Shown: positions 9,131-17,838, counted from the stretch's first letter. The stretch is DNA of 64,000 bases from Nocardia stercoris (GCF_003696265.1 NZ_RFFH01000001.1:930001-994000), one strand, 5' to 3'. Made by a program: numbers and translations. The notes: generated by a model not told the origin, from the letters alone.

Positions 9131-9488
9131 ACCCGCCTGCCGCGCGGAAGCCACGCGGTGCGACCCGCATATCAACAGCACACAGCAGCGGCTACCGACC
9201 TGGCGACACGGTCGAGTCGCCTGGTTCGACACCGAGAAGGGCTTCGGATTCTTGACCCCCGACACCGGTCCCGAGGTGTTCGTCGACCATCAGGTGATCG
9301 ATGTCCCCGGGTTCAAGACCCTGCTCGCGGGGCAATCGGTGGTGTTCACCGCCACCGACACGCCCCGGGGGCCCGAGGCCACTCGGGTCGTGCCCGACAT
9401 CCGCACGCCGCCAGTGCCCGCCCATCACGCCACAGTGATCCCCTTCGATGCGCGGCGACACCGGCACACTCGCTCCCACACGCCGTAG
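9114..9488 (+). CDS. Cold-shock-domain protein with C-terminal extension
   Basis: 124 residues. After about 30 divergent residues comes a cold-shock domain (about 32-90): GRVAWFDTEKGFGFLTPDTG with RNP1-like KGFGFL, then VFVDHQVI as RNP2, and a basic, histidine-rich tail. These single-stranded RNA/DNA binding OB-fold proteins act as RNA chaperones. It is longer than the stand-alone CspA proteins at 32049 and 32845. ATG at 9114 (preceded by GTG at 9111) lies inside the upstream gene, indicating coupling. Confidence 0.82.
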   Translation: MTTTTEPACRAEATRCDPHINSTQQRLPTWRHGRVAWFDTEKGFGFLTPDTGPEVFVDHQVIDVPGFKTLLAGQSVVFTATDTPRGPEATRVVPDIRTPPVPAHHATVIPFDARRHRHTRSHTP

Positions 9489-9506
9489 CGCGAGATCGCG
9501 TCGGTC

Positions 9507-10268
9507 TCAGCGGTGTCGCAGGCCCGCGCCGAACGGGCAGCCCGCGAGCAGCCGTACTGCCCGGCTCAGCCCTTCGATATCGCTGACCGGGGCCGGGAAG
9601 GGCAGGCGCACATCGTGATCCCCGCCGGCGGCCTCGATCCGCAGGGTGAGGCCGTAGCGGTCGATGGCCAGCGGGTGCACGGCGCCGCCGCGCAGCCGCA
9701 CCGGCAGGTGGCGGCCCAGGCGCTGCACGATGTCGGCGTGGTCGCCGGCCAGGTGCCGCAGCCAGGCGGATTCGAACTCCCAGAACGGATCCGGCGCGGC
9801 GGCGGCCAGTGCGGTGTGATCGACCGCTTCGGCGCCGCGCGCGTCGGCGACGACCGCCGAGTCGAGCGGCATGCGCAGCAGGGTGGTCGTGTGGCCGACG
9901 TCGAGCAGGTTCGGGTGCGGGTGTTCGCCGGCGAGCTGTGCGGCAAGGGTGTGCTGTACCGCGGCGGGCACCAGCTGCGCCCGGCCCCGCAGCCACACCA
10001 ACGACCGCACCGGCTCGCGTAGCGGCAGCGGTGCGTGGTCGGTCAGTTCGAGCATCGCCGCTACGCCGCCGGTGCCCGCGCGCATCACGGTGACCAGGGC
10101 GGGAGCGGAATTCTCCACGGCGACAACCACATCCCCGGCTCGGCGGAGGACGTGCACCGCCGCGGGTGCGGGGTCGCTGCCCGGCACCGCGAGCATCGCG
10201 GTCTCGGCGTGGGCGCACGCGGTGCGCACGCGCTCGGCGGCGCTGGGGACGACGGTCGCGGTGCGCAT
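9507..10268 (-). CDS. DUF2470 domain protein, probably iron regulated
   Basis: 253 residues. The N-terminal ~150 residues look like a split-barrel flavin/PPOX-type domain. The C-terminal ~80 residues (FESAWLRHLAGDHADIVQRL, later HPLAIDRYGLTLRI) are a DUF2470 domain, the module also found at the C-terminus of HugZ-type heme-utilisation proteins. The conserved histidine falls in GDHADIV. A near-consensus iron box lies 19 bp before the ATG. A role in heme or iron handling under iron limitation fits both facts but is inferred. Single gene, head to head with nothing close by. Confidence 0.8.
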   Translation of the reverse strand: MRTATVVPSAAERVRTACAHAETAMLAVPGSDPAPAAVHVLRRAGDVVVAVENSAPALVTVMRAGTGGVAAMLELTDHAPLPLREPVRSLVWLRGRAQLVPAAVQHTLAAQLAGEHPHPNLLDVGHTTTLLRMPLDSAVVADARGAEAVDHTALAAAAPDPFWEFESAWLRHLAGDHADIVQRLGRHLPVRLRGGAVHPLAIDRYGLTLRIEAAGGDHDVRLPFPAPVSDIEGLSRAVRLLAGCPFGAGLRHR

Positions 10269-10286
10269 GGCGGCTCCTCGGGTTGA

Positions 10287-10305
10287 TTAGGTAACCCTAA
10301 GCTAA
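10287..10305 (-). promoter_or_regulatory. IdeR/DtxR iron box
   Basis: TTAGGTAACCCTAAGCTAA matches the mycobacterial IdeR consensus TTAGGTTAGSCTAACCTAA at 16 of 19 positions (counted by eye). It sits 19-37 bp before the DUF2470 start codon, where binding of Fe2+-IdeR would block transcription. Strong candidate for iron repression of that gene. Confidence 0.82.
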
Positions 10306-10330
10306 GTGATTCCGCTCGCCAGGGCAACCT

Positions 10331-11371
10331 TTACACGCGCTGCGACGCGAACCGGGGTGGCGTCGTGCGGTGCAGCCGCCGGTATTCGTCCGGGCCCCGG
10401 CCCGTCCACCGCTGGAACGCGCGCCGCAGCGCCCGCGCGTCGGTGTAACCCAGGCGGGTAGCCACCGACTGCACCGGCAGATCCGTCTCGGACAGGTAGC
10501 GCACGGCCTCGTCGTTACGCACGGTCTCGACCTCCCGCCGCCAGCTGGTGCCCGATTCGTAGAGCCGGCGCTGCAGCGTGCGCGGACTCGTCCCGACCCG
10601 GCGCGCCACACCCGAGAGCGTCAGATCGCCATCGCGCAGCGCGGCGGCGATGGCGATCCGCAGCGAATCCTGCGCGGTCGGAACCGGGCGGGACGCGGAG
10701 AGCACCAGCTCGGCGTAGTGGCGCAGCATGGTGCCCAGGTGCGGATCCGAACCGGTGGGCAGGTTTCCGGCGTCGACGAAGGTGATCTCGGCGTGCGGGG
10801 CACCGAAATCGATTCGGCCGGTGCCGAATTCGTGCTTCAGCCGGGCGTAGCCGCGAGTGTCCCGGTGGCTGAAGGCGACCCGGACCGGGGCCAGCGGCGT
10901 CCGGGTCGCCTCCCGGGCCCGGCGCAGCATCATCGACAGCATGAACTCCTCGATCGGGGCCAGCACGTGCTCGGGCTCGATCGGCGCCGCCTCCCGAATG
11001 GTCAGCAGGCCACCGGATTCGATCACCTCCCAGCCGACCGCCGGATCGGTGACGACCGTGCGCAGCTCGACCACCACCCGCAGGCTCTGGGCGAGCGTGG
11101 GTGCGCTGGTGAACAGGTAGTCCCAGACGTGCAGCCCGCCCCGCCCGGCCGCCTCCGTGGCCAGCAGGCCGGAGCCGGGGCCGGCCGCAGCGGCGATCAG
11201 TTCCCAAGCCCGCCAAGCCCATTCGGTGGGAACCCGAAGCGTGTCGACGGTGAACACCGCGGGGTCCACCTGCGGATCTATGGCCGCCAGCTGCGGCGGT
11301 GCGACGCCTGCCCGCAAAGCCGTGGCGTGGATCAGCCCGGCGATGCGGGTGGGGACGGTGCCGTCGAGCAT
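10331..11371 (-). CDS. AraC-family transcriptional regulator
   Basis: 346 residues. The N-terminal ~190 residues match the arabinose-binding-like domain of OruR/ArgR-type AraC proteins. The C-terminal ~95 residues carry the two-helix-turn-helix AraC domain: LTLSGVARRVGTSPRTLQRR for the first HTH and LPVQSVATRLGYTDARALRR for the second, closing with FQRWTGRGPDEYRR. ATG at 11371 gives the start MLDGTVPTRIAGLIHATALR. Target unknown; the nearby genes (DUF2470, HPP and AhpD-like) are candidates. Confidence 0.88.
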   Translation of the reverse strand: MLDGTVPTRIAGLIHATALRAGVAPPQLAAIDPQVDPAVFTVDTLRVPTEWAWRAWELIAAAAGPGSGLLATEAAGRGGLHVWDYLFTSAPTLAQSLRVVVELRTVVTDPAVGWEVIESGGLLTIREAAPIEPEHVLAPIEEFMLSMMLRRAREATRTPLAPVRVAFSHRDTRGYARLKHEFGTGRIDFGAPHAEITFVDAGNLPTGSDPHLGTMLRHYAELVLSASRPVPTAQDSLRIAIAAALRDGDLTLSGVARRVGTSPRTLQRRLYESGTSWRREVETVRNDEAVRYLSETDLPVQSVATRLGYTDARALRRAFQRWTGRGPDEYRRLHRTTPPRFASQRV

Positions 11372-11408
11372 GGGCAGAGCGTAACCGCGCCGCCTGGCCC
11401 GGCCCTGG

Positions 11409-11891
11409 TCACGGCTGGGACGCGGATTTCCCTGCCTGCAAACGGATTCCGACCGCGTGGATCGCGGCCAGCGCCAGCCCGCCCGCGACCAGCGCGACCG
11501 CCACCCGCCACGAACCGGACGCGCCGACCAGCGCTGCCGAGGCGATCGCGGGGGCGTGACTGCGCCCGAGCGCCGTCGACAGTGCCACCGCCGGGAGCAC
11601 CGCGACCACGGCCGCGACCGTGCCATGGCCGAACGTGGTCGCCACCGCCAGACCTGTTGCGGCGCAGACGGCGTGACCGATCGCAATCGACGCGGGCCGC
11701 GCCGCCGGGGCGTTCGGGGTCGCCGCCGCCAGCGCGGCCGAGGCCGCCAGCGGCGCCGCGCAGAACATCAGGCCGGTCACGAGTTGCGCCACGGCGAGCG
11801 GCACCAGCATGGCGACCGTGCCGACCGCCGGCCGCACCCACGCTCCGAGCGCGGCACCGAGCGCGCCGCGCGTCGTGGTGGGCGCGGTCAC
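11409..11891 (-). CDS. HPP family membrane protein
   Basis: 160 residues, four predicted membrane helices (TVAMLVPLAVAQLVTGLMF, IAIGHAVCAATGLAVATTF, VAAVVAVLPAVALSTAL, VALVAGGLALAAIHAVG). The segment PNAPAARPASIAIGHAVCA is the HPP-family signature region with the glycine-histidine of its second helix. HPP proteins are little studied; some plant and cyanobacterial members transport nitrite. GTG at 11891 overlaps the stop of the AhpD-like gene (GTGA), so the two form one unit; an ATG at 11903 would give a longer overlap. Confidence 0.72.
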   Translation of the reverse strand: MTAPTTTRGALGAALGAWVRPAVGTVAMLVPLAVAQLVTGLMFCAAPLAASAALAAATPNAPAARPASIAIGHAVCAATGLAVATTFGHGTVAAVVAVLPAVALSTALGRSHAPAIASAALVGASGSWRVAVALVAGGLALAAIHAVGIRLQAGKSASQP

Positions 11892-12382
11892 GCAGCGGGC
11901 CAATCGTTCTCGGTCTCGGCGACCTTGTTCACGTAGTTGGTGAGGGTCTGCAACGCGACCAAGGCGATGATCTCCAGGATCTGCTCCTCGGTCCAGCCCG
12001 CGGCCAGCGCGGCCGCCGGGTCCGCCGCGCCCCGCGACTCGGTCAGATCGCGCGCGAACGCCAGTGCGGCAGCCTCTTTGGGATCGGTGGCCTTACCGTC
12101 CTTGGCGGCTTCGATGTCGCCGTCGCTGAGGTGGGCGACCCGCTTACCGGTGAACGTATGCGCGGCAACGCAATAGCCGCAACCGTTGGCGGCACCGACG
12201 GTCAGGGCGATGCGCTCGGCGGTCGGCGGCGGCAGTGTAGCCCGCTTCAGCGCGCCCGCCAAGCCCAGATAGCCCTCGAGCACCACCGGGGCGTTCGCCA
12301 TGACCTTGGTCATGTTCGGCACCCGCCCCATGCGCTTGCGCACCTCGTCGAGCAGGGGCGCGTCGTCGATCGGGGAGATCAT
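11888..12382 (-). CDS. AhpD-like carboxymuconolactone decarboxylase family protein
   Basis: 164 residues, all-helical AhpD fold. The redox motif CGYC lies in GAANGCGYCVAAHTFTGKR (about residues 66-84), followed at the right spacing by the conserved histidine (AAH). AhpD-type proteins reduce peroxides or peroxiredoxins through this CxxC pair. Start at ATG 12382 gives MISPIDDAPLLDEVRKRMG. Coupled with the downstream HPP gene. Peroxidase activity is inferred from the motif. Confidence 0.87.
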   Translation of the reverse strand: MISPIDDAPLLDEVRKRMGRVPNMTKVMANAPVVLEGYLGLAGALKRATLPPPTAERIALTVGAANGCGYCVAAHTFTGKRVAHLSDGDIEAAKDGKATDPKEAAALAFARDLTESRGAADPAAALAAGWTEEQILEIIALVALQTLTNYVNKVAETENDWPAA

Positions 12383-12576
12383 GAGAGTTCCTTTCGGGGA
12401 AGGGACGAACACCGTGCGATAACGACCGTATTGCCGGAACAGGCCGCCGCGAGAGGTCCGCGCGCGCCGCGGCGGGGACCGAACACGACGCACCTTCCGG
12501 CCGGAAGCACCGCGCGGCTCGCGGCGTCCACCGCCGGACGCTTGCCGCGCACCTGCGGCGGCGCGACACTGTCCGG

Positions 12577-13941
12577 ATGCCCAATACGACCGTGGAGGAC
12601 GCGCAGCGGAGATCGGCCGCGGCCGGCAAGCAGGCCCGCAAGACTCTGACCCGCACCGACGCCGGGAAATGGAAGCCGGGCGCCGACCGGGAGGATCCGG
12701 TGGCGATCCTGGAGCGACAGGCCGAAACCCGGGTCCAGCAGCTGGTGCCGATCCGGTACGCGCGGATGATGCAGTCGCCGTTCGCGTTCCTGCGCGGCGC
12801 GCCCGCGATCCTGGCGGCCGACCTGGCGCAGAGCCCGAACACCGGGCTGCTCGCGCAGCTCTGCGGGGACGCGCACATCTCCAACTTCGGTGTGTACGCC
12901 TCGCCGGAACGCAGTCTCGTCTTCGACGTCAACGACTTCGACGAAACCCTGCCCGGCCCCTTCGAATGGGACGTGAAACGCCTCGCGGCCAGCGCCGCGG
13001 TCGCCGCCCGCGACAACGGCGCCACCGACGACCAGGCCCGCGAGATCGCGCAGGCCGGTACCCGCGCCTACCGCGAGGCCATGACGAAGCTGGCCGGGAT
13101 GGACAGCCTCGAGGTCTGGTATCAGCGGGCCGCCGCCCAGGAGATCGACGACCTGGTGTCGCGACCGTCGCAGCGCAAACAGGTCGAGAAGACCATCGAA
13201 GGCGCCCGCAAACACACCAGCCTGCAGGCACTGTCGAAACTCACCGCGCCGGACCCCGACGGTGTCCCGCGGATCAAGAACCAGCCGCCGCTGCTGGTCC
13301 CGATCGAACTCGTCGACCGCAAACTCGTCCAGGCCGCGTTCGCCGATTACCGTTCCAGCCTGCCCGACGAGCGGCGCGTCCTGATCGACCGCTACGAGAT
13401 CGTCGACTTCGCCATGAAGGTCGTGGGCGTCGGCAGCGTCGGCACCCGCTGCTTCATCCTGCTGCTGCAGGACCGGGAAACCGCTAGTCCGCTGTTCCTG
13501 CAGGTGAAACAGGCCGAGGCGTCCGTGCTCGCGGCGCATCTGCAACCCAGCAGATACGCGAACCAGGGGCAGCGCGTGGTGGTCGGGCAGCGCCTGATGC
13601 AGGCGGCCAGCGACATCTTCCTCGGCTGGTCCACCGCCTCCGACCACACCTTCTACTACGTGCGCCAGCTGCGCGACATGAAGGGCTCGATCGACGTCGG
13701 CGCCATGACCGCCGAGGACCTCGGGGTGTATGTGGCGCTGTGCGGCGCGGTCCTGGCCCGGGCGCACGCCCGCTCCGGCGATCGGGTCGCGATCTCGGCC
13801 TACCTGGGCGACAACGACGTATTCGACAAGTCGATGGCCGAATTCGCGCTGTCGTACGCGGATCAGACGCTGGCCGACCAGGCCGCACTGCAGAAAGCGA
13901 TCGACAGCGGCCGGGTGACGATGGCGGAGCGAGCGTACTGA
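12577..13941 (+). CDS. DUF2252 family protein
   Basis: 454 residues, full length for DUF2252. Motifs in order: FAFLRGAPAILAADL, CGDAHISNFGVYASPERSL, FDVNDFDETLPGPFEWDVKR and the late HARSGDRVAISAYLG. The GDxHxxNF and DFD elements resemble the catalytic and metal loops of aminoglycoside-phosphotransferase-like kinases, so a small-molecule kinase fold is plausible; function unknown. It follows 194 bp of non-coding sequence and ends at a strong bidirectional hairpin shared with the histidine-rich gene. Confidence 0.85.
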   Translation: MPNTTVEDAQRRSAAAGKQARKTLTRTDAGKWKPGADREDPVAILERQAETRVQQLVPIRYARMMQSPFAFLRGAPAILAADLAQSPNTGLLAQLCGDAHISNFGVYASPERSLVFDVNDFDETLPGPFEWDVKRLAASAAVAARDNGATDDQAREIAQAGTRAYREAMTKLAGMDSLEVWYQRAAAQEIDDLVSRPSQRKQVEKTIEGARKHTSLQALSKLTAPDPDGVPRIKNQPPLLVPIELVDRKLVQAAFADYRSSLPDERRVLIDRYEIVDFAMKVVGVGSVGTRCFILLLQDRETASPLFLQVKQAEASVLAAHLQPSRYANQGQRVVVGQRLMQAASDIFLGWSTASDHTFYYVRQLRDMKGSIDVGAMTAEDLGVYVALCGAVLARAHARSGDRVAISAYLGDNDVFDKSMAEFALSYADQTLADQAALQKAIDSGRVTMAERAY

Positions 13942-14011
13942 GCGTCGGCGGCCGAGCCGGACGGGCGAGGAGCCACGGCGTGGTCGACCGGACCCACCTG
14001 CGCGCCGACCA

Positions 14012-14049
14012 GCGACGGCCCGGCACCTGAACAGGTGCCGGGCCGTCGC
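14012..14049. terminator. Bidirectional terminator, 18-bp perfect stem
   Basis: Arms GCGACGGCCCGGCACCTG (14012-14029) and CAGGTGCCGGGCCGTCGC (14032-14049) around a two-base loop, between the convergent DUF2252 and histidine-rich genes. No T-run. It should end transcription from both sides. Confidence 0.82.
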
Positions 14050-14065
14050 ACGTCGTCCGCCGGGA

Positions 14066-14404
14066 TCAGCCGGCCGAACCGACGATCTGCGCGAACCCGC
14101 CGACGATGCCGTCGATCATGGTGTCGATGCCGTCGGCCACGCCCGACCCGCCGCCGAAGCCGTCGTCGTCCCAGTCGAAGTCGTGGCGGAAGAAGTGGTG
14201 GTGGTGATGGTGGTGGTGCCCGTGGTGCCAGCCGTTGTCGCCGTCCCAGCCGTCGTCGCCGTGCCAGCCGTCGTCGACGTTCTGCAACGTCACGGTGTTC
14301 TCGACCGGGTCGGCCGACGCGCTGGTCGCGAGCGCCGCCGCGGGAATCGTGAGGGCGGCACCCACCAGAGCCGCGCGCAGCACGAGGTTCTTGCTCTTGG
14401 ACAC
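14066..14404 (-). CDS. Secreted histidine-rich peptide
   Basis: 112 residues. A Sec signal peptide (VSKSKNLVLRAALVGAALTI through ALATSASA, cleaved about residue 33) is followed by repeats of GD/DGW (DGWHGDDGWDGDNGWHHG) and a run of eight histidines between Gly-His and Phe-Phe, then acidic-glycine sequence and a short hydrophobic helix (IDTMIDGIVGGFAQIVG). GTG at 14404 has a good ribosome site (GGAAGG, seven bases away). The alternating His and Asp content suggests extracellular metal binding (Zn, Ni, Cu). An inverted repeat lies just upstream. No family recognised. Confidence 0.78.
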   Translation of the reverse strand: MSKSKNLVLRAALVGAALTIPAAALATSASADPVENTVTLQNVDDGWHGDDGWDGDNGWHHGHHHHHHHHFFRHDFDWDDDGFGGGSGVADGIDTMIDGIVGGFAQIVGSAG

Positions 14405-14424
14405 AGTGAATCCTTCCAATCGGT

Positions 14425-14447
14425 TGCACCACAAGCGCATTGGTGCA
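14425..14447 (-). promoter_or_regulatory. Inverted repeat before the histidine-rich gene
   Basis: TGCACCA (14425-14431) and TGGTGCA (14441-14447) with a nine-base spacer, 21-43 bp before the GTG start. The size and spacing fit either a dimeric repressor site or a short 5'-leader hairpin. It does not match the Zur or IdeR consensus that I know. Confidence 0.4.
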
Positions 14448-14634
14448 GATCGACCGAAGGTTACAGTGCGGTCACGGTGAGTGGCTATGACTGGAGCCGC
14501 GGCGTCTCCCATGCGCCAGCGTCAGCACGTTTAGACGGCTCACAGGGGAATCGAGGGAATATGCCGAAACCTGCATAGTGATCCGTCGAGCAGCTCTCTC
14601 CCGCTGCGAATCGCTTCCGGCGGACAATTGTCGT

Positions 14635-15387
14635 ATGACCGCCGGTGTCGAGCTGCGTGTGTATGCCGAGCTGAACGACTTCTTGCCCTCGGCGGTGCGG
14701 TACGCGGCGCAGCGGCGGCCGGTCCGCCCGCACCAGACCGTGAAGGACGTCGTCGAGGCTGCGGGCATCCCGCACACCGAAGTCGACCTGCTGCTGGTGA
14801 ACGGCGAGTCCGTCGACTTCGGCCACCGTCTGCGGCCCGGCGACCGGATCGTGGCCTACCCGATGTTCGAAACGCTCGACATCGGCCCGCTGACCCAGGT
14901 GCGTCCCTGTCCACTGCGCGATCCACGCTTCATCGTCGACGTAAACCTCGGCGGCCTCGCCCGCCTGATGCGCCTGATGGGCCTCGACGTGCGCGCGGAC
15001 TGGACAGCCGACGACGCGGCACTGGCGCGGACCGCCGCGGCCGACCATCGGATCCTGCTCACCCGCGACCGCGGACTTCTCAAGCGCCGCAACGTGACTC
15101 ACGGCATCTACATCCGCTCGGACCACCCGCTCGAGCAAATGGTCGAACTCGTCCGCCGACTCGACCTGGCGGATCACCTGACGCCGTTCAGTCGCTGCCT
15201 GCGCTGTGGTGGCGTTGTCGCCGACGTCGCCAAGCAGGACATCATCGACAGACTCGAACCCCTCACCCGCCGGTACTACGACACCTTCCGGCGGTGCACG
15301 GATTGCGGCCGAATCTATTGGGAGGGGTCACATCAGCAACATCTGGAGGCGTTGGTGGCCCGGATTCGCGCGGCCGTCTCGTCGTAA
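14635..15387 (+). CDS. Mut7-C RNase domain protein with N-terminal ubiquitin-like domain
   Basis: 250 residues. Residues 1-85 are a MoaD/ubiquitin-like beta-grasp domain (VELRVYAELNDFLP, LLVNGESVDFGHRLRPGDRI). From about 98 the Mut7-C (PIN-fold) domain begins: FIVDVNLGGLARLMRLMGLD, with acidic residues at FIVDV, TADDAAL and LTRDRGLL as in PIN nucleases. A C-terminal zinc ribbon has CLRCGG and CTDCGR. This fusion is common in actinobacteria and is predicted to be an RNase of unknown target. Start ATG 14635 gives MTAGVELRVYAEL. Confidence 0.86.
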   Translation: MTAGVELRVYAELNDFLPSAVRYAAQRRPVRPHQTVKDVVEAAGIPHTEVDLLLVNGESVDFGHRLRPGDRIVAYPMFETLDIGPLTQVRPCPLRDPRFIVDVNLGGLARLMRLMGLDVRADWTADDAALARTAAADHRILLTRDRGLLKRRNVTHGIYIRSDHPLEQMVELVRRLDLADHLTPFSRCLRCGGVVADVAKQDIIDRLEPLTRRYYDTFRRCTDCGRIYWEGSHQQHLEALVARIRAAVSS

Positions 15388-15401
15388 TGAGCTTGCCGCA
15401 C

Positions 15402-15974
15402 CTATCGTTCCTTCACCCAGTACATTCCGAAACCGGATTCGGCTGGAGCGCGTTTTCCACGGAACTCGATGCGGTCGAGGCGATATCCGAGCCTGCGTGC
15501 GACGGCTGCACTGCGAACGTTGGCTTCATCGCAGTGGATCTCGGCCCGGTCGACGCCCGGCAACGCCAGGGCGATTCGAGTCAGCGCGCCCGCGCAGCGG
15601 GTCACCACACCGCGACCGACGTGCTCGGCATGGCACCAATAGCCGATTTCGACCGCCGGCGACCCGAGGCGGTCGTGCAAGCCGATCGCGCCGAGTACTG
15701 TTCCGCCGCAGCCGAAAATGCCGTAGTTGAAGCTCCCGCCGGCCGTGGGCCAGCTCTCGGCGACCAGCTCACCGAATGCGCGTTGCCTCTCCAGGGTGGT
15801 CGGCTCGGCGAGCCAGTCCATCCAGGGATGGATGTGCTCGTATGACGCCGCGATCGCCTCGAACCGCGGCACCAGATCCTCCGGTTGCCAACGACGTATC
15901 AGCAGGTCCGCCAATTCGATCCGCTGCGGAGGACAGACCCCGGGTGCGAGAGCCGGCAGCGGTTCGACATCCAT
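15402..15974 (-). CDS. GNAT-family N-acetyltransferase (RimJ/RimL type)
   Basis: 190 residues. RimL-type start (ELADLLIRRWQPEDLVPRFE), central strands AVEIGYWCHAEHVGRGVVTR containing the acetyl-CoA pyrophosphate loop (xxGRGxxT), and the late EIHCDEANVRSAAVARRLGY with the conserved Asn and Arg. These enzymes acetylate protein N-termini or small amines. Substrate unknown. Convergent with the Mut7-C gene, 14 bp apart. Confidence 0.86.
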   Translation of the reverse strand: MDVEPLPALAPGVCPPQRIELADLLIRRWQPEDLVPRFEAIAASYEHIHPWMDWLAEPTTLERQRAFGELVAESWPTAGGSFNYGIFGCGGTVLGAIGLHDRLGSPAVEIGYWCHAEHVGRGVVTRCAGALTRIALALPGVDRAEIHCDEANVRSAAVARRLGYRLDRIEFRGKRAPAESGFGMYWVKER

Positions 15975-16222
15975 ACGGTGATGGTGGCGGCACTACTGGC
16001 GGTACAGCAACCCGATATCCGCTGCCGGAGGCCACAGGCTGCCGTGAAGCCCAAGAATGACATGCGGCGCATCTCGACAACTGAGGCAGTGCCCGAGACC
16101 TACTTTGTGTTCGCAGTACCAAAGGCGCGTTCCCAGTACCGGATACCGAGGGTAGGCCGGCGCAGCAGCCACAAGTTTGCTGCCCCTTCCCGTCTCCGCC
16201 TCCCGCCGCTAGAATCGAACGT

Positions 16223-17749
16223 ATGAGCGAATTTGCGGCGAGGTACGAGGCGAGGCTGGAGCTGGTCGACCGGCTCCGCGCCGCGCACGCCACCCTCGCC
16301 GCCGCCCAGGCCGACAAGATCCGCCTGGAAACCGAGCTGTACCACCTGCGTCGCAGTGAGGAGCTCGAGTTCGGCATCAACCCCGCGTTTGCCGGCGAGT
16401 CGGTAGCCACCGAAATCGCCGTCACTCTGAAGTGCTCCCAGCGCCAAGCCGACCACGACGTCAACCTCGGCCTGGCCCTACAACACCGCTTCCCGCACAC
16501 CCGAGAGGCTTTCGCCGCCGGACAGCTGGAGCCGGCCAAAGTTCAGATCATCTGTGCCGAGCTGGACTCCGTCGCAGACGAGGTGGTAGCGACGCTCGAA
16601 CCGCGAATCGTGCAGCACGCCCTTGATATCGACCCCTCGCGGCTGAAGCGCACCATCCGCCGCTGGGTCCTCGAAGTGGACTCCCGCGCCCAGATCAAGC
16701 GCCGCAAGCAAGCCGAACGCGACCGCGACGTCACAATCTTCGCCCGCGACGACGGCACCGCCGGCATAGACGCAACCATGACCGCCGAAGGCGGCCGAGC
16801 CCTGTACCACCGCCTGCGCGAAATGGCGACCGGTGACGTCTGTGGCCGTGATCCACGCACTCTCGGCCAACGCCGATCCGACGCCCTTGCTGCACTTGCC
16901 GACACGGGTCGGCTTGCATGCCAGTGCGGTCGACCTGATTGCCCGCGGTCCGACGACCTGCCGGAGCCTCGCCGCGCGCTGGTCCACGTCGGAGTCTCGG
17001 CCGAAACCCTGCTGGGGATCCAAGACAACCCCGCACTCTTGCAGGGATTCGGAGCCATCGACGCCCACCTGGCCCGCCGAATCGCACGCCACGCCCGCTT
17101 CGTGGTGCTCCCGGAGCCGCCGGAAACAGGCTCAACCCCAACATCTTCCACGGAAGCCGCCGACCATCTCCCAGCTACCGCGGAACCCGAACTCCGCTAC
17201 CGCCCATCGCGGGCCCTGGCCCAGCGAGTCCGTGCCTTCGACGCCGTATGCCGTGCGCCGGGTTGCACGGTTCCTGCGGCGCTCACAGACCTGGACCACT
17301 GTGTTCCGTTCGACCACAGCGATCCGGTACGAGGTGGGCCGACCACAGAGGCGAATCTGGCCTGCCGATGCCGGCGACATCATCGGCTGAAGACAGATAT
17401 CGACAACGGGTACGTGAGGTGGCGTATCCGGCAGGGCGCTGGGCGGCGCGAAGAGTGGGTTACGCCAGCGGGGGCTTCGATGGTGAGTGAGCCTGAGGGC
17501 GTGGAGTACTTGTTCCCGCGGGAGCGGGTCGCCAAGGTTCAGGAGCTGGACCCGGCCGAGGGGTCGGTCATGATCGAGAATGACTTCGGTTGTGCGGCAC
17601 ACTTGTTCGAGCTGATTCGACTGACGAAGGCATCCAGGTGGCCGGACGTGGAGCGCGCATGGAGCACGACGTTGTGGAAGGACGTGACGCGGGCGGTGCC
17701 GGGAGTTGAAATCGGACTCGGAGTGCCGGAGAGCGCCCCGCCGTTCTGA
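16223..17749 (+). CDS. DUF222 / HNH endonuclease domain protein (13E12-repeat type)
   Basis: 508 residues. The N-terminal ~300 residues form the DUF222 region (AVTLKCSQRQADHDVNLGLA, FAAGQLEPAKVQIICAELDS). The C-terminus holds an HNH nuclease: CRAPGCTVPAALTDLDHCVP, then FDHSDPVRGGPTTEANLACR and CRRHHRLKT, including the paired cysteines and the catalytic DH. The family equals the mycobacterial REP13E12 proteins, often multicopy and linked to mobile DNA or prophage sites. No ribosome site is visible; TAGAAT at 16210 lies seven bases before the ATG, which hints at a leaderless transcript. A host role is unproven. Confidence 0.88.
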   Translation: MSEFAARYEARLELVDRLRAAHATLAAAQADKIRLETELYHLRRSEELEFGINPAFAGESVATEIAVTLKCSQRQADHDVNLGLALQHRFPHTREAFAAGQLEPAKVQIICAELDSVADEVVATLEPRIVQHALDIDPSRLKRTIRRWVLEVDSRAQIKRRKQAERDRDVTIFARDDGTAGIDATMTAEGGRALYHRLREMATGDVCGRDPRTLGQRRSDALAALADTGRLACQCGRPDCPRSDDLPEPRRALVHVGVSAETLLGIQDNPALLQGFGAIDAHLARRIARHARFVVLPEPPETGSTPTSSTEAADHLPATAEPELRYRPSRALAQRVRAFDAVCRAPGCTVPAALTDLDHCVPFDHSDPVRGGPTTEANLACRCRRHHRLKTDIDNGYVRWRIRQGAGRREEWVTPAGASMVSEPEGVEYLFPRERVAKVQELDPAEGSVMIENDFGCAAHLFELIRLTKASRWPDVERAWSTTLWKDVTRAVPGVEIGLGVPESAPPF

Positions 17750-17838
17750 ACACGGGTGTGACACACCGATGGACAGCGGAGGGGCGGGGCGACCGATCGA
17801 GGAGCTTCGCGCGGTTCACGCGCCTCTCTTGGTGAATT

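Noticed and set aside
14155..14235. GTGGTG-type repeats as a simple-sequence non-coding repeat
   Set aside because: They encode the histidine run and GDDGW repeats of a protein with a clear signal peptide and ribosome site.
16223..17749. DUF222-HNH gene as evidence for a prophage or insertion element
   Set aside because: No integrase, transposase, attachment site or terminal repeats nearby; the family is common as single genes.
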